Assembly: GCA_038501625.1 (NCBI GenBank)
Contig: JAZAYU010000010.1
Coordinates: forward strand, 9,569,380 to 9,633,379
From: Corbicula japonica
Taxonomy: Eukaryota; Mollusca; Bivalvia; Venerida; Cyrenidae
Direction: 5' to 3'
DNA length: 64,000 nucleotides
Positions 27,401-39,400 of the stretch are shown piece by piece. Each line of letters begins with the position of its first letter. Within the stretch, counting starts at the first letter, position 1. Under the pieces are notes generated by a model, which saw nothing but the letters and a program-made list of their open reading frames with translations, did no database searches and had not been told where the DNA came from. Made by a program: the position numbers and the translations under genes.

Positions 27401-30400
27401 AGTTTAACCTAGTTTTAAACTATTAAAGAGAACTTTAAATCTTCAAAAGATAATCTTCATCTTTTAATCAAGTGATATCTGAACTTATCTGAACAAACCC
27501 TTTACTCCATATACAAATTAATATAATTATTTTCCACCAGTCTAGATCAAGACAGCCTGCACATGGCGTCAGATCTGGATCTGCACTGGTCTCACCTTTA
27601 TCAGAAATAACCTTATGAATCTTAGAGCTTACAGTGTAGATCCTGATCAGACAGCACAAGTGTGCCAGCTGATCTGGATTTACACTGTTTGCCCACATAT
27701 TAACAGAGTATCTGAGTAAATGGTTCAAGTAAAATGAAATGGACCAGTCTGCGTCTGAATTTGGTTACAATAGTTTGATGCTTCAGGTGATACCCCTTAA
27801 CAAACTGACGCTGATCGTCGATGTCTTCCCCTGGAAAAGTTTTCCCCAACAAAAATCACTTTTCCCCTTGTTAAGTGTTAAATTTTATCAAAAAGTAAAC
27901 AAAGCTTAATTTTTAGTTAAGTTTAATCTATTTCATTTAGAGCTGTACATTTTTCATGAGTTTCTGTTTGAAACTATACACATAACGATACCGAGAAGTA
28001 TTTTACAAGTGTTACAATATCTTATAATACTTATCTTTAAATACCATGTTTGTTCACACATTTTCATTGTATTGATATAATGATAATTTAATTTACCGAA
28101 ACATCCAAACAATTAATTTTAAAATCAATTTACTGATATTGTTATTTACTGAAACTTCCAATGGACCATCACCCTTACTAAATATAGGCTCACTTATAAT
28201 GTCACAGACACTGAATCCTAGTCATACTTTAAAAAATTGCTGACACTGGATTTCATTAATTATTGCATCAAAGACAAATTTACACCAGCTAAGTGACAGG
28301 TGCACACTACCAGGTAGATCAAACAATTTTATAGCAATCCGAATGGACCATGTCTTTGAAGTGGCATTTGATTGACAGTCGGTATCAATGTTTGCCTCCA
28401 TTGGAAATAAACAGCAAAATGTCATATTTTTTTAAGGGATTAAACTGGAATATACATCAATGAACTAAAGAAGTATTTAAAAAAGATAACTTAGTGCAGA
28501 TCCCGATCAGAAAGCTTGAATGTGGCACTTGATCTGGATCTACACACTTTGCCCACGTCATAAAGTAGACAGCCATATTTACATTCTGTATCAGTATCAA
28601 ACTATTACTGAATGGTTGTCAAAATATCTTGTAGGACTTTAGAACAGGGCTATCTGAATTTAAACAAGAGTTCCAGACAGCACAATATTGCTCACCTCAT
28701 AGATGTAACAGACATGTCAAAATGACATCATCTCATTGGTTGTTGCATTCTATAAATAGCAGTCAAGCTGACAGACAATTGGGTTAAGCATGATGCAGCT
28801 TACAAAAGCAGCCAGAACTGCATTATGTCATTATGTTCCTTATATTAGCTTCTAGCTCAAAATAAATTTGATTACACTGTGCTGAATAACAAAATTTCAT
28901 GCAAAAACATGGTTTATTAAACAACAGCAGTAATTATAACTGCATGCTATGGGGCAAGAATGTCGTTATGGTTATAATAACAGCGATGGGATTTTCCAAC
29001 ACTATTTCGGAGTTTGGTATGTGCTTTTGATAATCAGTAAATTATTATCAAATACACACTTGCATAAAACTGCATAGCTCTAGCAATATTTTGATCACTG
29101 ATTACTTTTGCAGATACAAACAGTATTCATGGGTACAAAGTAAAGTGATTTTCAACGTTTGATGCATATTTATCAGGAGTACTGTCAAGAACATGATCTA
29201 AGTGATCTCAGTTGTCAACAAATACATGTAATAATGTATACAATGGTCAATCGAATACACTGGGAAATAGAATATTTTAGTTGACAATTTATGTATTCAA
29301 CCGGAACAAGCCTTCCTTGCACAACTAACATTGTCCCAATTGTCACTTTCTTGCAGGCACTTAGATTATGCTGTGACTGGAACAAGCGTGCAAACATTTC
29401 TTGCACAATTTTGCACTGCCTCAAATCTACATTATAGCATACTTACGGAAGCAATCAGATTCTATTTTAGCCCTGAGACTGGTGGTTATCCAACCCAGTC
29501 TACAATTGATGCAGGTGGTCGGGTAAAACTGCAACTGGAAAATTTAAAGCCTTTCATGCAGATTTCATTTATCAATGTCTAATAAACAATCCTGTTAAGT
29601 GTCAATTCTCACTAAATAATCAATAATCCTCTCAGTGACACTAAGTAGACGTATTTGGAACGTTTTGACACAACCGTCGGATTGTCCGAGATACGTAACC
29701 TGTGTATTCAGCGTTTAGACAAGCGACAAAAATGATTTTTTGTACCATTTTTTTAACTCTTAATTCCGGGGGATTTGCGTCTCCCGCCGGGGGACCAGGG
29801 GATGGCTCCAAATTCTGGGGGATTATTCCCCCCGCGGGGGGATATGGCAGGTATGCTAATACGTACAATATAGCATACTTACGGAAGCAATCCTCTTCTA
29901 TTGTAGCCCCGAGACTGGCAGTTACCCAGCCCAGTCTACACTTGATACAGGTGCTCTGGTAATACTGCGACTGGAATGCACCTATTTCACACAGTTCACA
30001 CTGTCCGGTCACAGCATTCCACTTTGAACCAGGATTACAGTTAGCTGAAAAGACAAACATCAATAAGTTTCCCATGCAGATTAGGCCCTTTTAAACCACT
30101 TAACTCCACTTTTACAAAATCTTTCTACTCATGACTGGGTCTATTCACTATTTTCTCAACCGTTTCTAAAACACACCTCTCTTATAAAATCATTGAAGCA
30201 AGATTCGAGACCAGTCTAAAACTAAAGCTTCTGATTTGTCCATTTGGAGTCAAAGCCTAAGAAAGAAATAACTGAGATTGGAGACCAGTCTGATCGGCTG
30301 AAATGGAGACTCATCAGATACTTGAGATTTGAGACTAAGCTCCAGTTTTAGTTTTATGATCTTGGATCAATCAGATGCTTAAGTCTGTCGTCTGGTTTTC

Positions 30401-33400
30401 AGTAATACTAATAGTTTAACGATTTCCTGTCACTTGGTTCATTAATTAAATCTAAGCGCCATCATTATGTAAACAGGATTTTTAATGACAAGGGCTGAAC
30501 GTTATAAAACAGAGATTGAAAACCAGTCTCACATCTTGTCGCCATTTCAGCCTATCAGATTCTTGAGATTTTAGACTGGTTTCCATGCTCAGTTTTATAA
30601 CCTTGGGCAAAGGAATAGAACAAAGCTTTATAATCACTTGAAAACAAACTTACGGAGACAGTCTGACTTGCTGATGGCAGCAGTGGACAGAGTGATATGG
30701 TTGGTCGGACAGGGTACACAGTTTTTATCCACTCCTGCCTGTTTGTATGTGTTCTTTGCACAGTTCTCACACTGTATGGGGTTCTGTGACACAAGCTGTT
30801 GGCCACTCTTACATGGATCTGAAATGAAATTTCTAAAAATCTGTAAACATTTCTTGTGTTTATATGTTCAAAATTCTATACTCAACAAAAATAACAAGTA
30901 TCCACTTTCCTATCTTAAATTTTGTAAAATTTGAAAACGAAAACTGAGAAATCTGTATGTGGACAATTTTGCATTTCTGTTATCATTGCAAAGAGAAAAA
31001 GTTTTCTTGAAAATCTGCAGCCACAACTTATTTATCTTTCCCTTTGTTGTAATGAGGGTTCCAGGAAAATGTCAGTGATTCTTTGAAGTATTCTTATTGG
31101 TTTGAATTAAATCAATATTTCCACCTCTTGTGATCAATAAAATCATTAAACATTCATCAATAAAACAAGTAGTCCTCAATAAACTACGCTAGAAAGTCCA
31201 ACCATTTCCAATTACCTCCCTTTAAATTGAATATGTAGCGTTTTGTAATCCATTATTAATTGTTATTCAACTTGCCGTTGCTTAGGTCTTGGTGTGGAAG
31301 ATTATGTTTATGAACAATAGAAATTGAAAACAACTGAGATTAACCAATTGAACACCATTCAAAGCGTACGTGATTAAATGAAAATATGTTAATGAGAATA
31401 TAAGCATAAAAAGTGGATACTTTTTATTTTTGTTCAGTATATATGTTAAACCTTTGCTGCGCAGATGCACTTTTAATTTTATTATGTGCAACCATAGTAG
31501 ATCTAGATCAGACTGCACAGATCAGGAACTACACTGTTTGCTTCTAGATTTATCTTGTTTTTTCTGACCATAAAGAGAACAGTGCAGATCTAGATCCTGA
31601 TTTGACTGCATAGTCTGAACTGATCAACCTAGGGATATAGGTTATACCTTGAGGAGTAAAGGGTTGAATTTGAAAACTGAGAGAAAGTCTGCACATGCAG
31701 AAGCTGCAGACAAACTTGAATGTACCCTGCAGACTCAATATAAAATGGTATTCGGAACCTTATAAAGAATTGAAAATTGTTATATTTTCCCATGCAAAAT
31801 AAAACTAGAATGTGTCCTTGGACACTGATGCCCCCACTTCTGCAACAAAATTTGTAATAACAAAGGGCCATAACTCTGGTAAAAATGGTCACAGGAAAAA
31901 ATCCTTTCTTTAAGATCATCTACACATCCTGCTTGATCATCTGTGCAAGTTTAAAAGAAATCCGCCTTATAGTGTAGGAGGAGTTGATGCCACAAGATTA
32001 GGGGATGTACGGACGAGTGCAACTCTTTATGCCTCCCACTTTGTGGGGGCATAAAAACAAAGATGTCCCATGTATTTGCAGGAGTTATGTTCCATGTATC
32101 AGCAGCAGTCAGTGCCTGTGTAGCAAACACATACCTGTACAGTTATTAGGTGAAATGTTCCCCTGTGTCAGTGTTGTGGTATACTGTGCACATGGGGTGC
32201 AGGATGTCTGCAATGGTAAGCTCTGATATGACCCTATCTCACACAGTACACATGCACCAGCAACTATTTTACTTCCTGGCGGACAGTTTCCTGTAAACAA
32301 AGGGAAGTAATCAGCTTTTTAGAAATAATAACTAATATTAAATGAGCTGCATCAATAGAAATTTCAAGTTTGGTAATCTTTCCTATTTTTAAACATTACA
32401 ATAGAAAGAAATTTATGTTTTTACTCTATCTTGTAAATCTTCATTTTAAATTCTTTATTATTTCTTTTGCATATCTTTAATATCTTTTCAGTAAACACAA
32501 TTAATATGCAATATTGACTGCTCACATTTATGAGGTCATTCCTATAAATGATATTGATAGCCCTGTAAACATTTTTCTTTGGTCTTTCGCTCAAATGCAC
32601 TTACTAACTTAAACAGAAAAGAATTTCATTCAATAAGATAATTAATTTTATTTAGATGACTTCGATGATTTTACTTTTTTTTATAAATCACACAATTTTG
32701 GCAAAGCTTAAGTTATTTTTGAGTTTATGCAAGCCATTTGATAATTTCATATGGAGAATAGTGGCAGAGGTTGTCGCATTGTATGAAAAAAAGCAAATAA
32801 TTGTACTTACGTTTACAGTCAGTAGGGTTTGTGGAAGCCTCCTGTTGAGTTGTCAGACCCGTGCCACACTGTGTACAATTAACTTGCTGGGGATCATTCA
32901 CTCGGTATGAGCCTTTGGGACATGGCGTGCAGGTACCATTTATCCTGTATGGTAGTATATAACCTGCTGGGCAAGGCACTGAAAGTAAAATTGATGATGG
33001 ATATGTGAATTCAAGTGCAACATAGTGTTGTCTTATCTAATATCATTTCAGTTTCTTTTCTGATCTTTTTTGTATAATAATATCTGTAACTGTTACATCT
33101 TCTTGCTTTGCAGCTCACTGCAGAATTTTGTGGTTGTTTTTATTCCGTTGTACCATGAAATTTGGTTTTCATTAATTGGGAAACTAGTCAAGTTAAGCCT
33201 GCACATACATGCCGTCCTATCAGAACCTGAAGAGATCGCTTTCTGATTCATTTCAGGTATTTCTTACCAATGCTCAAATATATGACCTGGGTTGTCTAAG
33301 TGATAAAAGGGAGAAGGTTAAATAATATTTCTTTTAAGAACAGCATTCTAACATGACACAAAAAGTACAAGTCCCATTACTCTTCAGACATTATATCCTA

Positions 33401-36400
33401 CAGATCTAGAATTGATTTTCTCTCTTTTCCATGGTTATTATAAATTTAAGTATTCTTAGAATTCCCTACAGATGATAAATGAAAAGTAGAAGATAAATAT
33501 GGAATGCTATTATAATGGTATGCATTCTGTAGATTCGTATTTTTCAAGTTCGGTATGTAAACAATATCGCGCAAAAATGAAGGTCGAGCGTGATGTGGTT
33601 ACATACGCAACGAGAAATAATACGAACCTACAGAATGCATACTGTCATAATGTTCCTTTTATTATATACCCTTCTCGCTCAAAACAAATTTAAATTAACT
33701 AAACAACAATATTTTAGTCAAAACCGTGGTTTACATAATAGTAAAGCGATAGTAAATTTATTAATGGTGTCGAAAATTTATGAATAGCGTAAAAATACCG
33801 TAACATTTGTAAAACTGCGACAGAAATTTCCTATTTTGGAGTTCATTATGTGCCGGAAAATTACGACAACCTTCTGTGACGTTGTATATGACATCACTGA
33901 TAACACGGAAAGCTAGACATTGTTCGATACGGAATTTCTAATCTAACGCATTGTATCAATTTTGCGGATTAACGATGCACTACGCTAAAATCATTCATGG
34001 GTACATCATAATAATATTTATCAAATGTCTACCTACCATAACAGTCTGTGATATCATCACTTCCCTCAAAGTCAGTGGTTTTTCCAGGTTCACATTCTAT
34101 GCAAGATCTCTGGTATTTGTTTGGTTGGTACTCTCCAAACTTACATTCCTCACATTTCTTCAGAGCCTCATTCCAGTACTGACCTTTATTGCAGTCCGCT
34201 GAAATCAAGGAGCATCATATTAATTTTCTGCTGCAAACCAATGCTGATTGGTTGATCCAATCAGTCTCATCATGTATGTCTTTTGCAAATAAGATAATAA
34301 ATTTGCAACTAGTAAGAAGCTCATGTTCCTACTTTATACGATTGAGAATATATCAGTCTGGGCAATCTGATAGGCTGAAATTGAGAACAGCTGTAGGAAT
34401 CTGTTGTAAATCTGAATATTATCCCTCTCCTCCATATATATGAATTTTTACGCATGTGCGGCCAGTGTAGATCCAGACCAGCCGGCTCATCTGTGCTGTC
34501 TGATCAAGATCTGCACTGGTCACATTTTGGTCAGAAATAACCTAATGAATCAAAAAGCGAACAGTTTAGATCCTGATCAGACGGCACGGATGTAAAAGCT
34601 AACAGTGTTTGATCCTGATCAGAATGTGTCGATATGCAAGCTGATCTGGATCTGCTCAGGTTGCACATTATATATAAGTCCAGGAGCAAGGGATAAGTGA
34701 CTTTAAACTACTTACGCACACATGCTGCAGAGCTTGTACTTCCTGTTGATACAGTGGTATATCCAGGAGGACACGGCTGACACGTCAAGTTACTACCGGA
34801 CTTGTAGGTGCCCGCTGTACAGTTGACACAGTCAGCAGAAGATTTTCCACCCGGAGGGAGCTCCTTCCCAACAGGACATACTTCTACAATCACAAAAAAG
34901 AGTGGCATAACAAGAAAATAAGCTAAATTGATATTCCCTGCTGAATTTAGCGAATCACATTAATCCTTTCCTCCATAGACACACATTTATTGCATTGGCA
35001 AACAGTGTAGATCCTGATCAGCCAACACATCTGTGTTGTCTGATCAGGATCTTAACTTTTTCACTTGATGATTTGTTTGGTTACTTCTGACCAAAATGCG
35101 ACCAATGCAGATCCTGATCAGATGGCATAGATTTGCCAGCTGATCTGGATCTTCACTGGTCACACATGTGTAAAGTGCATATATATGGAGGAAAGGGTTA
35201 AAAGCAATAATTCTGCAAATACTATGGTACTGTTATGGTTTCAAGTTCACTACCAATCTTCTCACATCCCTCCATTGTTATTGTTTATTTTTTAAGGGAA
35301 GTAATCCGCATATACTAAAAGGAAGAGTTATGGTTTATGTGTACTGCAAATATTGTCATTGCCAACATCATCATTTTTCCCAACTGCATTTATTTTAGCA
35401 AACAAGTTTGTTTTTTTTATATTATATAAAATGAACAAGAAGGGAAATAATTCTGCAATTACTGGATGAAGACTTTTGGTTCTTGTGCTCTACAAATCTT
35501 TTCATTTTTATTAGTTTCATTTAGTTCCTTTTAGCAGAAGCCTATAATGCTCCATAGATACTAATTAACTGCGAGGCAAACAGTGTAGATCCAGATCAGC
35601 TAGTATATCCAAGCCTTCTGATCAGGATCTACATTATTGGTGTTCAAATTCATTAGGTTATTTTTTGATAAAGAAGTGACCATACCATATCCAGATCATA
35701 CAGCACGAATGTGCCTGCTGATGGATCTTCAATGCTGGTACATGTGTTAACTAGAAATGTGTCCATAAATAAAAAGCATATATATGTGTGTTAAAAAGCA
35801 TATATAAAGTAACTGGTTAACCCTTTCCTCCATAGATACACATTTTTATGCATGTGCAACAAGTGCAGATCCAGAACAGCCTGCACATCTGTGCTGTCTG
35901 ATCAGGATCTGCACTGGTTGCTTTTTAGTCAGAAATAACCTAATAAATCGAAAGGAGAACAGTGCAGATCCTGATCAGACAGCACGGATGTGCCAGCTGA
36001 TCTGGATCTACACTGTTTGCCAATGCCATTAAAGTGTATTTATGGAGGAAAGGGTTAACATACCTATACACTGTGTGACTGAAGTAGCCCCAGCTGTGGT
36101 TCCTGTGGTAGTGCCATTAGGGCAGGGCTCACACTTCCCCTGGTACTGCAGGGGCTGGTAAGTGTTAACAAGACACTGCTGGCAAGCCTGCGCTATATCA
36201 TTCCAATACTGTCCTGCTGGGCAGTTAGCTGAAATCATACAATTGTTACAGTAATTAATCAAGTGTTGCATGCTGGACTGTTTTAATCCTTTCCTCCATA
36301 TATACGCATTTTTAGGCAAGTGCGACCCAGTATAGATCCAGATCAGCCGGCACATCCGTGCCATCTGATCAGGATCTGCACTGGTGGCATTTTGGTCAGA

Positions 36401-39400
36401 AATAAGCTAATAAAATCAAAAAGTGAACAGTGCAGATCCTGATTAGATGATACAGATGTGCCAGCTGATCTGGCTCTACACTGTTTGCCCACGCAGTCAA
36501 TGTATGTCTGTGGAGGAAAGGGTTAAGCAAGGGTTGCATGCATGACCTTCTTTTTTACTTATTCTTTTTTACTGCAAGTTAATTATGACAGTCTTGCATG
36601 CAAGCATCATAATGTGTATCAAAAATTAATGTAAAGAAATTAATATGAAACTAAATCAATTATTTCATTATTCCTCATTATTTATTAAAGTTTTGAATAA
36701 AGCCTTAAATTTAACAGTGTAATTATTTCTTTAAATTGTTTTAAAGAACAACAATCATTTCTTTTTTCTTCTTATGAATGCTTGGTAGAACACATAAAAA
36801 AATTCTGTGCTAAGATTATGAAATAGAGTTTGGAGACCAGTTTCAAATCTCAAGCGTCTGGCTAAAATGGAGACAAGTCACAATTTTTGCCGATCAGATC
36901 CTTGAAATTTGAGACTGGTTTCCATTCTCAGTTTTATAATCTTGCGACCTGGTCTTTGTCCTTTGTCTTTAAAGGAATAAACTTATGAACCACCATCAAG
37001 GTTGTCTGTCAATTTGTTTTTCAGTGAATAATACAGTTTTACCTCGGAAATAAAACTGTTATTTTCACTATTTTGAAACTGTGGAATACCATTTTTATCA
37101 TCAATGTTTTTGCCCAACTACATTTTTTTCAAAATTTGTTGGACAAGAAAACATATAATAAATGAAAATCACTTGCATCTGTGAAAATATCAGTTTCTAG
37201 TGTTCACTCCTGTAATAAACTGAATATTTTTAAACTGAAACAAACAAACATTTTCTTAAATAATGCTTCTAAATTTATAGTAAATAGAGGATATTTGTTT
37301 TTACCAGTGTAAGATAGAAATATATTTTACTGAGTGAGCTCAGGCATTCGTATTTTCACAAGTGGTGAAGCCATGAGTGAAAATACATAATTCTGGAGTT
37401 CATGAGAGAAATATTTTTCTATCTTTCACTGGTAAAAACAAATTTTCTTTTTTTATGCTTTTAGAGCAAAATTTGCGTGAATTTGACAGAAATGTTGCAA
37501 GAATTGGCGCCAAAACCGCTTGTTTATGACATGACGTCATGACGTCAAATATACAAGTTTAAGCCCGTTTTCTTAACAGTCTCATTTGGTATGTTATGTG
37601 CCTTTGGGTACCAACACGAAAAAATCAGTGAAAATAAAACTGATATTCCACTGTTTGAAAACAGTGAAATACCACTTTTATTTCACCGGGAAAATTCTAT
37701 AATTCACTGAAAAGCATCAAATAAAAACAATGTCATACTTACGAACACACTTGTCCAAGGATACGGCACCGCTCAGCACTGTAGTGAACTTGTCTGGACA
37801 CTTGATACAGATACCATCAGTGGCGTTGTTTCTATAGTAACCAACAGAACAATTCTTGCACACCTGGTTTGGGTAATCTATTTCCTGTCCACTGTTGTTG
37901 CATTTAACTGTAATGATAAATGTTTTAACAAAGTTAACCCTTTACTCCATGGGATATAGCTGTTATCCCAATGGCACAGTGTAGATCCAGATCAGTAAGC
38001 TGTTATCCCATTGGCACAGTGTAGATCCAGATCAGTCAGCTGTTATCCCATTGGCACAGTGTAGATCCAGATCAGTAAGCTGTTATCCCATTGGTACAGT
38101 GTAGATCCAGATCAGTCAGCTGTTATCCCATTGGCACAGTGTAGATCCAGATCAGTAAGCTGTTATCCCATTGGTACAGTGTAGATCCAGATCAGTAAGC
38201 TGTTATCCCATTGGCACAGTGTAGATCCAGATCAGTCAGCTGTTATCTCATTGGTACAGTGTAGATCCAGATCAGTCAGCTGTTATCCCATTGGCACAGT
38301 GTAGATCCAGATCAGCCATCTGTTATCTCATTGGCACAGTGTAGATGCAGATCAGTCAGCTGTTATCCCATTGGCACAGTGTAGATCCAGATCAGCCATC
38401 TGTTATCTCATTGGTACAGTGTAGATCCAGATCAGTCAGCTGTTATCCCATTGGCACAGTGTAGATCCAGATCAGCCATCTGTTATCTCATTGGTACAGT
38501 GTAGATCCAGATCAGTCAGCTGTTATCTCATTGGTACAGTGTAGATCCAGATCAGCCATCTGTTATCTCATTGGTACAGTGTAGATCCAGATCAGTCAGC
38601 TGTTATCCCATTGGCACAGTGTAGATCCAGATCAGCCATCTGTTATCTCATTGGTACAGTGTAGATCCAGATCAGTCAGCTGTTATCTCATTGGTACAGT
38701 GTAGATCCAGATCAGTCAGCTGTTATCCCATTGGCACAGTGTAGATCCAGATCAGCCATCTGTTATCTCATTGGCACAGTGTAGATGCAGATCAGTCAGC
38801 TGTTATCCCATTGGAACAGTGTAGATCCAGATCAGCCATCTGTTATCTCATTGGTACAGTGTAGATCCAGATCAGTCAGCTGTTATCCCATTGGCACAGT
38901 GTAGATCCAGATCAGCCATCTGTTATCTCATTGGTACAGTGTAGATCCAGATCAGTCAGCTGTTATCCCATTGGCACAGTGCAGATCCAGATCAGCCATC
39001 TGTTATCTCATTGGCACAGTGTAGATTCAGATCAGCCAGCTGTTATCCCACTGGCACAGTGTAGATCCAGATAAGCCGGCTGTTCACTTTTATTAATAAG
39101 TTTTTTGTTGTTTTTTTCAAGAAGAGACTAGTGTAGATTCAGATGTGATGGCACAGATATGCTAGCTGAGATTAAGATGAGATTAAACTGATAAACATTG
39201 ATTAAATGGTGACAATGCTAAAACTTTTACATCTTCTTTGTTTCATAAACTCTGTTTTAAATGATTTTTAAATACATTGGAATATTGTTCTGTTTTCTTC
39301 AGCAAAAAGCTTTCCAGGCATCGGTGAAGTAAACTTACAAGTATCTAATAATGATGTGAATGGTCGCCATTTCAGCCAATGAGATGCTTGAGATTTAAGA

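Larger units (their letters stand above)
4594..29882 (-). other. 25.3-kb intron hosting a TRIM-like gene array
   Basis: It is bounded by the exon 28 donor and the exon 29 acceptor, both phase 1. Most other introns here are 0.3-2.8 kb and the next largest is 5.4 kb. It holds one intact and two broken intronless TRIM-like genes on the same strand, a Tigger-type element, several TIR elements and long tandem arrays. It contains few copies of the palindromic element that fills the remaining introns. Continuity of the host gene across it is inferred from phase and module order. Confidence 0.7.

Noticed and set aside
29750..29870. CpG island promoter near exon 28
   Set aside because: About 100 bp, G/C homopolymer-rich and repeat-like, with no first exon nearby.
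4594..29882. Splitting the host into two separate genes at the TRIM block
   Set aside because: Exon 28 ends in a donor and exon 29 starts at a phase-matched acceptor, with no start, stop or signal-peptide exon seen on either side. Kept only as the alternative to test.
37961..39080. CRISPR array
   Set aside because: Direct 40-bp tandem units with no unique spacers, in a eukaryotic intron.
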